Below are positions 21,104 to 27,682 of a DNA stretch of 27,682 bases, piece after piece. Under the pieces are notes generated by a model that did not search any database, was not told where the DNA came from, and saw only the letters and a program-made list of their open reading frames with translations. The DNA lies in NCBI GenBank assembly GCA_003427395.1, contig BFEA01000186.1, positions 783,113-810,794 of the forward strand, read 5' to 3'. The translations under genes were made by a program, and so were the position numbers. Positions within the stretch are counted from its first letter, which is position 1. Each line of letters begins with the position of its first letter. The DNA comes from Chara braunii (taxonomy: Eukaryota; Streptophyta; Charophyceae; Charales; Characeae).

Positions 21104-21328
21104 GCTCCCCTCCCCTTCGCCTCTCTCTCTCTCTCTCTCTCTTCAATGTAGCCGCCTAGGGCGGCAGGTTCATCCAACTTTGTCCATCCATGGATGGACT
21201 GTCAAGGCTCAACCTCCTAATGAGTTGGTGGAAGTTCGACGAAAAAGTCTGGCATGGTCATGCTTTCTCAAGTGAGAGCTCGCTCGTCACTTCAAGCACA
21301 AGGCCCCTAACCCACAGTCGAATATAGC

Positions 21329-21690
21329 CGCGTTTCCGCGGCAGATCTATTCGATTTTGCTCCTCCTATCAAAAGGAGAAGCAGCCCGTTTGTCAAAACG
21401 AATGGGCACTTATTAATTCTTACTAATGAAAAGAAGAAGAAAGCTATAAAATCTAACAAAAATCTAAAACAAATCTAACAAAAGATTAAAAAAAAAAAAA
21501 AAAAAAAANCGCGTTTCCGCGGCAGATCTATTCGATTTTGCTCCTCCTATCAAAAGGAGAAGCAGCCCGTTTGTCAAAACGAATGGGCACTTATTAATTC
21601 TTACAAATGAAAAGAAAAAAAAAACTATAAAATCTAACAAAAATCTAAAGCAAATCTAACAAAAGATTAAAAAAAAAAAAAAAAAAGAAC
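21329..21690. repeat. 181-bp tandem duplication ending in A tracts
   Basis: Copy 1 is 21329-21509 and copy 2 is 21510-about 21690. Each begins CGCGTTTCCGCGGCAGATCT, includes two small hairpins (CTCCT/AGGAG and CCCGTTTG/CGAATGGG) and ends in a poly-A run. A single N (21509) sits in the A run at the junction. The duplication may be genuine, or an assembly effect across the A tract. Confidence 0.7.
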
Positions 21691-21932
21691 AAATAAAACA
21701 AAAGAAAAACGGCAGCCCGTAAAAACGGGCGCCTGTCATGACCACTGGGGATTAAAGTGCCCCAGACACTTCACACTGCGCCATATGGCGCTTCACTTTA
21801 GTTTTAGTTTAGTTTTTTTTTTCTTTTCTTTTATTCCGTTGGCCCGGCCAACGGTCACTTCACGTCGTGTCAAATGGCAAGACACACAAAACAAAAACCA
21901 AAAAAAAAAAAAAAAACGAGGGGGAGGGCACG

Positions 21933-22007
21933 ACTTACCTCGTGGTGCAGTGATCTCAGCAGAGCCCGTATCTGGATGCTTATGCACCCAGATGCGGGCA
22001 GGTAAGT
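21933..22007. other. Second splice-donor palindrome with an inner 12-bp hairpin
   Basis: ACTTACCT (21933-21940) and AGGTAAGT (22000-22007) form the outer arms. Inside, GCCCGTATCTGG (21964-21975) pairs with CCAGATGCGGGC (21988-21999), with one G-T wobble. The right arm continues into a T/C-rich run. The plan is the same as at 21058-21103, but the inner sequence is unrelated. Confidence 0.5.
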
Positions 22008-22089
22008 TTTTCTCCCTTCCCCTTTTTTTTCCTCTTTTTTTTCTTTTTTTTTTTCCAAAAAAAAAGAAAAATAAAAAAACTCTGATTTT

Positions 22090-22314
22090 CTCGATCTATG
22101 CGTGTCATCCTTGCGTAGGGGCCATGCAATTTTCGATCCGTGTGGCCGATCTAGGCCGCGCGATCTGCATGATCGGACGGCCAGATGTGACCGCGCCGGC
22201 TTCAAACAGCAGTAGCCAGCTCCAAAAGGAGCCAACCCAGTGGGGTGCACATAGTTCGATCCCGGCGTCTGCTAGATAATAGTCAGGCGTTGTAACCAAC
22301 TGGGCTAGCTCCTA
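22090..22314 (-). repeat. Candidate tRNA-derived SINE or tRNA pseudogene
   Basis: On the minus strand TAGCCCAGTTGG (22307-22296) fits the pol III A box at all constrained positions. GGATCGAACTA (22262-22252) fits most of the B box. The two start 45 nt apart, as in a tRNA (positions 8 and 52/53). The T-stem cannot pair, so this is not a working tRNA. Downstream sequence runs about 170 nt more to a T-rich tract near 22090, which would serve as terminator or tail. No second copy or target-site duplication is visible here, so the SINE assignment is provisional. Confidence 0.45.
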
Positions 22315-22353
22315 TCACGACAGTGATAGGAGCGGCTCTTCTATATGAAGAGC
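22308..22353. other. Two adjacent perfect hairpins
   Basis: GCTCCTATCAC (22308-22318), GACA, GTGATAGGAGC (22323-22333) is followed one base later by GCTCTTC (22335-22341), TATAT, GAAGAGC (22347-22353). The first hairpin abuts the A box of the tRNA-like unit on its 5' side. Confidence 0.5.
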
Positions 22354-22836
22354 TTCGCCCCGTCCCTATCCCCCATATAGTGGCCTTGCAAACCGTACCT
22401 GCCTGTGGCTCGGTAGGCCGTGCCTGCCTATGGCTCGGCAGGCCGCCCATGGCCTTGAAGGCCTTGCTGGCAGGCCTTACCCCGCTGGCAAGCCGCGTGA
22501 CATCGGCCTATCAGCCCCGTGGCTCAATGTCATGCTCCGCGGCCAAAACTCCCCATTCCTTCTGCGTCGCGCCCTATACCCGGCGCATCCTCCCTTTTTA
22601 GCCCATTCACGCCCTAAATCGCGCGGCTAGGTAGAATAAATCTAGTTTACCGTTCCCCTGTCCGCATTTTCCTGCGGCTCCGACAAAACCGAAGCATTAC
22701 CATTCACATTCGTTACTCCTAGACACCACACGCGTTCGGACTAACGTCCTAAAACTTTTAGTCTGTCAGTCATTGGTCAGGTCTGAATAAACTTTTAGCA
22801 AACGTCGCCTCATCAGTCCTTCAATTCAATAAGAAG
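22354..22836. other. Interval without a gene; short GC-rich repeats
   Basis: Short imperfect repeats of the type CCTGCC-TGGCTCGG-AGGCCG lie at about 22390-22450. A CTAAAA-C-TTTTAG palindrome lies near 22752. The two Ala/Pro-rich frames here look accidental. Confidence 0.4.
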
Positions 22837-22894
22837 GTCAGACAACGTCTGACGATGAAAAAACCCGGCAAATACCCTTGTCAGGGTAATTGCC
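22837..22894. other. Hairpin pair
   Basis: GTCAGAC (22837-22843), AAC, GTCTGAC (22847-22853) is perfect. GGCAAATACCCT (22867-22878), TGTC, AGGGTAATTGCC (22883-22894) pairs at 11 of 12 positions. Both lie in the element's non-coding part, upstream of the 57-bp array in plus-strand coordinates. Confidence 0.45.
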
Positions 22895-23124
22895 CCGACA
22901 ACATTCCCGGACCCCATTGAACGATGTCCCCTTCGTTCACCATCAAAATAGAGGTCAGGGTTTTATAAAATAAACATAATACACAACAATTCCATAATCC
23001 ACTTAGAACTAAGTCGAAGCCTTCTTCCATAGATTACCACTCAAAAAACATTTGTCACTTAGAATGGTACCGGAAACCCTCTGACTAGTTCCAAGCTACA
23101 CCCATCATTTATTAAAAAAAAGTT

Positions 23125-23186
23125 GGATTAACCCCCTAATAGGTCTTTCGAGTCAGGATTAACCCCCTGACGGGTCTTTCGAATGT
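23125..23186. repeat. 31-bp tandem duplication
   Basis: Two units start GGATTAACCCCCT at 23125 and 23156, and both end GGTCTTTCGA. A third, weaker echo (ATCAACCTCCTGGAGTC) follows. The unit differs from the 57-bp array that begins about 80 bp later. Confidence 0.65.
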
Positions 23187-23262
23187 ATCAACCTCCTGGA
23201 GTCGTATATATGTGTAATAATTCATGTTGCAACCTTTTTTTTACATAAGTCATTGAAAAGCG

Positions 23263-23925
23263 CACTGATCAAGACAGGTCTTCCTGTCGCAGTCATACTC
23301 TTACAAAGGACAAAGGAGACATTGATCAAGACAGATTTCACTGCCGTAGACGAACTCCTTTATTTTAGAAGAGAACACTGATCAAGACCGTTATCCCGCC
23401 GGAAATGAACTTTTCTCTATCTAAGAAGAAAATGTCGATCAAGACGGTTATCCCGCAGCAAATGAACTTTTCTCTCTCTCAGAACAAAATTTCGATCAAG
23501 ACAGGTTTCCCTGCCGCAGACGAACTCCTTTATTTTAAAAGAGAACACTGATCAAGACGGTTATCCCGCCGCAAATGAACTTTTCTCTCTCTCAGAAGAA
23601 AATGTCGATCAAGACAGGTTTCCCTGCCGCAGACAAGTTCCTCTCTACCTCAAATTGAGAACAAAACGCTGATCAAGACAGGTTTCCCTGCCGCAGACGA
23701 ACTGCTCTCAATTAATCTTTGGAAGGAAATCCGATCAAGACAGATTGCTCTGCCGCAGATATACCCCTGAAAGGTCAGAGGAAAACTCTAATCAAGACAG
23801 GTTCCCCTGCCGCAGACGAAGTCCTCTATTTTTCATTCAATGTCTAAAATGAAGGAGAACGCAATTCATGACCGGTTACCCTGTCACAAACAAGTTCCCC
23901 TATTAATCCGAGTTGCACCATGAAA
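23263..23925. repeat. 57-bp tandem array, 11 units, with a conserved small hairpin
   Basis: The word GATCAAGAC (or a variant) recurs at 23267, 23324, 23380, 23437, 23494, 23550, 23607, 23671, 23733, 23790 and about 23864. Spacings are 57, 56, 57, 57, 56, 57, 64, 62, 57 and 74. Directly after it most units have a short stem-loop: CAGG-TTTC-CCTG, ACAGG-TCTT-CCTGT, CAGA-TTGC-TCTG or CGG-TTATC-CCG. Loop position is constant while stem bases change in pairs. No frame stays open, so it is not a protein repeat. It lies within the LTR element, between gag2 and the 3' LTR. Confidence 0.8.
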
Positions 23926-24110
23926 TTATTACAGTGAACTTACTATAGTTTATATCATGTCAGATGTTCTCGATCTTTCTGTGATATGCGCCGAGGAGTG
24001 GTGTAATCCTCTTTAAGGGATAACATCTCGACATCAAGCCCCGCTTTAGATTCGAGCCTCACCACATTCCCCCCGATTCCATTGTCTTTGATCTCATTAG
24101 TCCTCTGCAT

Positions 24111-24243
24111 GTAGGGTAAAACAGCCCCACCTCATATGACCGAGGTTGGCTAGACCCCGATCATAGAGGTACGGTGACCATGAGTGACACAAGGTTAGGT
24201 GGTCACTCCTCCCCTCATGCCAAACAATAGTCGCCTACCCTAC
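24111..24243. other. Nested 133-nt fold with two competing inner stems
   Basis: GTAGGGTA (24111-24118) and TACCCTAC (24236-24243) close the structure perfectly. Inside, GTGACCA (24174-24180) can pair with TGGTCAC (24200-24206), or GAGTGAC (24182-24188) with GTCACTC (24202-24208). Both are perfect 7-bp stems and use the same 3' strand, so they exclude each other. CCTC/GAGG near 24130-24145 gives a further small stem. Function unknown; in the element's own transcript the reverse complement would fold equivalently. Confidence 0.4.
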
Positions 24244-24770
24244 AAACATCATTCTAATAAGACCTCAACACTTTCCTCCCTTTTAGTGATAGTGTACTCC
24301 TCCTTCCCTTAAACCATATAGGGTACAAAAGACAACATCCCACTATGGACCAGGAGCATAGCTCCGGTGCGGGCCTCACTACCACCTACAGAGCTCGCAG
24401 TTTTATCGCACAAGCACCATGACATGATAAAAATCTCAGATACATACATAACGCAATACATGTCTTAGGAATAAAAATTTGTAACACACATATTTCTATA
24501 GTTATCACATCCATAAGGCAAGCACATCACCATCCTAGCCAAGAGTCAGGTTAATCTAAAGAAAAGATCACGTATTCCTACACTTGCCCATGGTGGCAAA
24601 TATACCAACAAGTAATACATAACTTGCCCATAGTTCAAAATATTTATGAAATGGTCTCACCCGAAATCTTTTTATGAGAGGTTGAAGAAAAATCATGATC
24701 CCACACAGAACTCCAAAATTCGGTAAAACAATCGAATCAGAAATTAATCGACTTGTTTTTCTTCGGTTTT
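24244..24770. other. Element interior without a gene
   Basis: AT-rich sequence downstream of gag2 in element orientation, where protease and reverse transcriptase would normally begin. No such text is visible in any frame. A GGAGC-ATA-GCTCC mini-hairpin lies near 24355-24367. Confidence 0.45.
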
Positions 24771-25727
24771 TTATCCCTTACACCGACTCTGAGTATGCCC
24801 AACTCTACCACAATTTTTACACACAATGTTCTTCTAATACTCTCTCCCCCTCTTCGCTCGCTGCCCTTGCCGACCTCGAGACTCTAACTTAGAGGACTCG
24901 TTCTCCTAAGCAGCTAGCATTGAGACATCATTTGAACGAACTCTCCTACTCTTTCTACTTAGCTCATGTCGACCCATCATTAGTTGTTTGCTTCCTCGCT
25001 TTTCTCGCCGACGCTCATGACGTAAGTCTCCCTGAATGTCTTTCATCATTCCTCTTACTTCTGAGAGCATAGACACGAGGGTTGAATCCCTCTTCCTTTT
25101 GTTATCCCGACATTCCTCCTCAGACTGTAGCAAGCGAAGTTGCAACCGAAGGACTTGATCAAAGTTCTCATTCCTAAAATTTGAACGAATCCTTGCCCAA
25201 TTTGACTTGCCGTTTACCCCACGGATAAGCTCCTGCTGCTCTGCCTCAGAGAAAAATGCGAGGAAGGGAAGACATTTCTGTTTATCCGTTAAACTTTGTA
25301 TCCGACAAGTGGTCCTTTCATAATCAAGAATAAATTTATCTTCTACTACGTACGCGTCCCGTTTGATATTCTTCAAATTCTCTAATGTAGTCAATTTATC
25401 CCCAAGCCAAAACTTTTCCAACATGACATCTCGAAAATCCATCCATATTGATGCTTCAGCTATTTTCTGGACTACATCCACGAGATTTTTTTCAACATAT
25501 CTCAGAACCATTCGTAACATTTTATGATCATCCCAGTTATTAATGGATGCAAGTTGCTCAAATTTATCTAGAAATGTGGAAACAAAGTTGCCATCAAAAA
25601 GAGGAATTTCTATTTTTGGCAAGCTCTCTCTTTTCGTATCTCTCTGCTCTAGCAGATGAACTATCCTTTGGAGATTCGATATATCTTTATCTTGTTGACC
25701 ACCTTCGCTTCCACTTGCTGCCTCCAT
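24771..25727 (-). pseudogene. gag: gag2: second retrotransposon gag with CCHC knuckle, two in-frame TAG codons
   Basis: It would be the structural Gag protein that packages element RNA. The ATG at 25727 opens 273 intact codons: an acidic leader, a coiled-coil-like segment, then a capsid-type region (PKIEIPLFDGNFVSTFLDKF, ASINNWDDHKML, DYERTTCRIQSL, and a C-terminal helix LRLQLRLLQSEEECRDNKRK), and a basic tail. A TAG at 24908-24906 ends this part. The same frame continues with a basic linker, a second TAG (24836-24834) and a clean zinc knuckle, CKNCGRVGHTQSRC (24821-24780, spacing CX2CX4HX4C), ending at TAA 24773-24771. The knuckle is a standard Gag nucleocapsid motif, so the two TAGs interrupt a formerly continuous protein, or mark readthrough points. 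It lies 64 bp downstream of gag1 and is its diverged paralogue. Confidence 0.8.
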
Positions 25728-25791
25728 TTCTCCTGACCATAACAGAAAACCAGGTGGAACGTCAGTCTGACTCTATAATAGTTCATATAAT

Positions 25792-26622
25792 CTAAGTTGA
25801 TTCTTTAATCCTACTCCACATTCGTTCAACTATTACATCTCTAATACTCCTTTTATCCCCTTCGACCAAGATGATCGGAGAGTTCGTCCAGGCAAACCAG
25901 ATCCCCTCCTCGTTTCTATTAACAATACCATTTTCCGCATCCAATTGAAAACGTCTGCAAAATTTTATACTATGACCACTTAGAGCACAATAAATACATT
26001 TCAGGGACTTATAGTAAGCTAAAGTCTGCCTCCTTCTTTCTTTTTTACTTAATTGTTTGCCTTGTATACGGGTAATTGACTTAATACCCAAAGCGGTCGA
26101 AACATCTCCTCGAGATCCACATGGTCTGATGCTTTCAATTTCCCTGTCCCGACAACTAGTTCCTTGACCCCCTTGGACCAAGTTACGTGCAACCCTTTCA
26201 GCCTTAGTAAGCTTATGATGATGTTTTAACTAATTACTCTCACTTCCGTCATCACTACTGAAATCTCTCTGCTTCCTCTTCCCTTTTTTATCTCGGGTTC
26301 CGGGTGACTCAAAAAACTTAGCAATCATCAGTCTCTGGAAATTGTTCCAACTTTTAACTTCAGAGACCAACTTTGCTACGTCATCACACAAGTCTATATG
26401 TACCCATGAGATCACCCTCTTCAGCATTGTCTGTTCGCTCCAATCATGAGTGACAGCCAACTACTTAAATGTTGAAAGAAATTTCAGAGCATTATTTCTA
26501 TAAAAAAACGGAACATCGATCTTTGGAGCAGTGGCTTCTCTTTCGATCTTTTCTCCGAGCATTTCAATCAACTTCTTCATCTTATCCCAAAGATCGGCAT
26601 TCAACCTGCTTCTTTCCGCCAT
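25792..26622 (-). pseudogene. gag: gag1: first retrotransposon gag with CCHC knuckle, two in-frame TAG codons
   Basis: The ATG at 26622 follows the ~170-nt leader after the PBS, as expected for the first gene of an LTR element. The frame reads a helical leader, then a capsid-type segment aligned with gag2 (PKIDVPFF, NNALKFLSTF, LAVTHDWSEQTMLKRVISWV, WNNFQRLMIAKFF). It goes on through a Lys/Arg-rich linker to a knuckle, CIYCALSGHSIKFC (25998-25957), and a short C-terminal domain (NRNEEGIWFAWTNSPIILVE). TAGs interrupt the frame at 26463-26461 and 26232-26230; otherwise it is continuous over 276 codons, ending at a TAG (25794-25792) with a TGA two codons later. The first TAG falls between Phe-Lys and Leu-Ala, where gag2 has Phe-Glu-Gln-Leu-Ala, so the lost residue was most likely Gln. 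No protease follows. Confidence 0.8.
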
Positions 26623-26794
26623 CTTGCTATGAGAAGATTAACCTGCAAGCAATAAGGCATAAAGGTAAGAAGCCGGAGTGATCCGTAGGGTCTATCAAAT
26701 ATTAATCATGCCTGTTTTCGAAAAACAAATATCAAAATAACAAAACAAAACACCCGAGTTTCGTTCCACCAGGGACAACGGTAGTTTGCCGCTA
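26623..26794 (-). other. Leader between PBS and gag1
   Basis: Untranslated leader of the element, where packaging signals normally reside. Near its gag end the minus strand has TTGCTTGCAGG, a plausible 3' splice acceptor 21 nt before the gag1 ATG. No matching donor is visible in this leader. Confidence 0.5.
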
Positions 26795-26812
26795 TCCCCG
26801 GCAACGGCGCCA
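26795..26812 (-). promoter_or_regulatory. Primer-binding site, tRNA-Asp type
   Basis: The minus strand reads TGGCGCCGTTGCCGGGGA two bases inside the LTR. This is an 18-nt perfect complement of the 3' end of plant tRNA-Asp(GUC) including CCA, as I recall that tRNA's sequence. tRNA-Asp priming is known for plant Athila/Tat-type Ty3 elements. The site fixes element orientation and identifies 26815->27682 as the 5' LTR. Confidence 0.9.
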
Positions 26813-26814
26813 CC

Positions 26815-27682
26815 TGTCGAGCGCATCGGCCCCCGCGCAAACGAGGGCCCTCCCGGCCATGTCACGCAGAAGATAAACAAAACAAAATCCGAGACAACTT
26901 AGGACGATGCATAAATAATCCGGCGAGCCGCCGAGACGGTACGGGGTCACATCCTCCCTCGCCGCTTTAGCCGGGTGCGCCAGCAATACATCCCGCGGTC
27001 CCCTACGACAAGATAGGTTCCCGCAGGGCATAAGCTACCTTCCCTAAGGGGCTGTCACCACCCTTAGGGGTGTATCCCTACCGAGCTACTCATCCACATG
27101 CGAAAGCTTTTAGATGCAATTGCAGAGGCAGGTCAGCCGAGGGCGTTTGCTCGTTCGCCGTAGTATAGGTACGCTTGATTAACGCCAAGTGAACCCGATC
27201 GTCGTCCGTTTCTAGGGCGCTGATCTCCTAGGTGCGAAGCAGACACCGGTCGACCAGGGCGGTCTCGACCAAGCGTGAAACCACAAAATTGATCCTAGTC
27301 TCTTAGACACACAATAAAAAAAAGTTATAACGCCCACAAATAATTACATCAAAAGAAATCCAACGTCACCGACACAATTATACATTCAACCCAAAGTAAT
27401 ATCCGGGAGAATCCAAATCATCACTTGATACATCCAACAACACGATATCAAACACAATCCGACCAACCCGGGTCAAATTCCACAAAACAATCATACAATC
27501 GCGAACGAGAAGTTGACTACCGATAATAGCTTTGATGCAGCCGATAAGGTAGTCGGACTGCCTTAGTTTTGACCTGATGACACGCGACGCCAAAGTTATT
27601 CATCCCAACTAACGCCGACCTATGATTAAACACGCGTGCGCCTGTATCCATACATTCTCAATCTTCCTGGATAACAGGTTGC
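26815..27682 (-). repeat. 5' LTR, truncated by the window edge
   Basis: It is the partner of 17852-18684 and begins TGTCGAGC two bases from the PBS. It carries the same CCCTAAGGG (27042-27050) / CCCTTAGGG (27061-27069) hairpin, with the loop changed at one base. It contains two short segments missing from the other LTR (near 27127-27137 and 27507-27545). Substitutions are more frequent in the first ~220 bp than later. The minus-strand TATATAA of the other copy reads TGTATAA here, which may weaken the core promoter. The true 5' end lies outside the window. Confidence 0.85.

Larger units (their letters stand above)
17852..27682 (-). mobile_element. LTR retrotransposon, minus strand, non-autonomous, two gag genes; 5' LTR cut by window edge
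   Basis: Two long direct repeats (17852-18684 or further, and 26815->27682) bracket a unit with a tRNA-Asp primer-binding site next to the right-hand repeat, which makes that the 5' LTR and sets minus-strand orientation. After a ~170-nt leader come gag1 and gag2. I find no protease, RT, RNase H or integrase motif in the remaining ~6 kb, which is repeat-rich and non-coding. The PBS type is one used by plant Ty3 elements of the Tat/Athila kind; lineage cannot be assigned without RT. The LTRs differ by substitutions and two indels, so it is not a fresh insertion. Internal DNA may include nested insertions. The target-site duplication cannot be checked because the right end is outside the window. 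Confidence 0.8.

Noticed and set aside
22252-22262. Plus-strand B box (GTTCGATCC)
   Set aside because: No A box lies upstream on the plus strand at tRNA spacing; the minus-strand reading has both boxes 45 nt apart.
21785-22279. 164-codon plus-strand frame with Phe/Lys runs
   Set aside because: It spans T/A tracts, the second splice-donor palindrome and the tRNA-like unit, so it is not a plausible protein.
23263-23925. CRISPR array
   Set aside because: The units are contiguous tandem repeats with gradual divergence across their whole length; there are no unique spacers, no cas genes, and the setting is eukaryotic.
24111-24243. 5S rRNA gene
   Set aside because: Length and closing stem are similar and GATCATA and GGTGACC words occur, but they are 14 nt apart instead of far apart, and the internal control region is missing.

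Overview
The window looks like nuclear, transposon-rich, non-genic DNA of a green plant or streptophyte alga. The evidence is a plant-type LTR retrotransposon primed by tRNA-Asp, poly-A tracts, SSRs (CA, GA, CT, TTG), consensus eukaryotic splice-donor strings, a pol III A/B-box unit and scattered assembly Ns. The gag style (capsid helices followed by a CX2CX4HX4C knuckle) resembles gag proteins I associate with Chara. That is recollection, not a search result, so the organism call is tentative. There are no rRNA or intact tRNA genes, no CRISPR array and no bacterial operon structure.

Layout. (1) 1-5.2 kb: a long, decayed minus-strand coding region of unknown family. It can be read block by block through premature stops and frameshifts, ends in an Asn-rich stretch at the left edge, and is split at 1804-2135 by a foldback element whose arms carry their own hairpins. 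(2) 5.2-7.1 kb: little content. (3) 7.1-8.8 kb: at least nine copies of a two-arm palindrome (GAAGTTC, 10 nt, GAACTTC) and a 138/147-bp tandem array whose periods keep reading phase. (4) 8.96-10.3 kb: a plus-strand pseudogene of unknown family with one frameshift and two in-frame TAG codons. (5) 10.3-12.9 kb: AT-rich hairpin, a dispersed repeat and a possible coding fragment. (6) 12.9-13.3 kb: a small charged reading frame interrupted once by TAG. (7) 13.3-16.1 kb: a region without long reading frames that holds a three-way-junction fold. (8) 16.06-16.6 kb: another pseudogene, split by three frameshifts. (9) 16.98-17.85 kb: a 125-bp tandem duplication, a dispersed repeat and a CA/GA microsatellite.

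(10) 17,852 to beyond the right edge: an LTR retrotransposon on the minus strand. Its 5' LTR is at 26,815->27,682, its PBS matches tRNA-Asp over 18 nt, and two different gag genes lie in tandem (gag1 25,792-26,622; gag2 24,771-25,727), each with a zinc knuckle. No protease, reverse transcriptase or integrase is visible, so it would depend on enzymes supplied in trans. The ~6 kb between gag2 and the 3' LTR is non-coding and rich in repeats and folds: an 11-unit 57-bp array whose small hairpin shows compensatory changes, a 133-nt nested fold with two competing stems, two palindromes built on splice-donor consensus, a tRNA-derived pol III unit and a 181-bp duplication.

The most notable cross-window signal is that all seven stops interrupting the four best-preserved frames (8.96 kb pseudogene, 12.9 kb ORF, gag1, gag2) are TAG. 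One falls where the paralogous gag has Gln. The simplest reading is CAG-to-TAG decay from plant CHG methylation; amber readthrough is the alternative to exclude.
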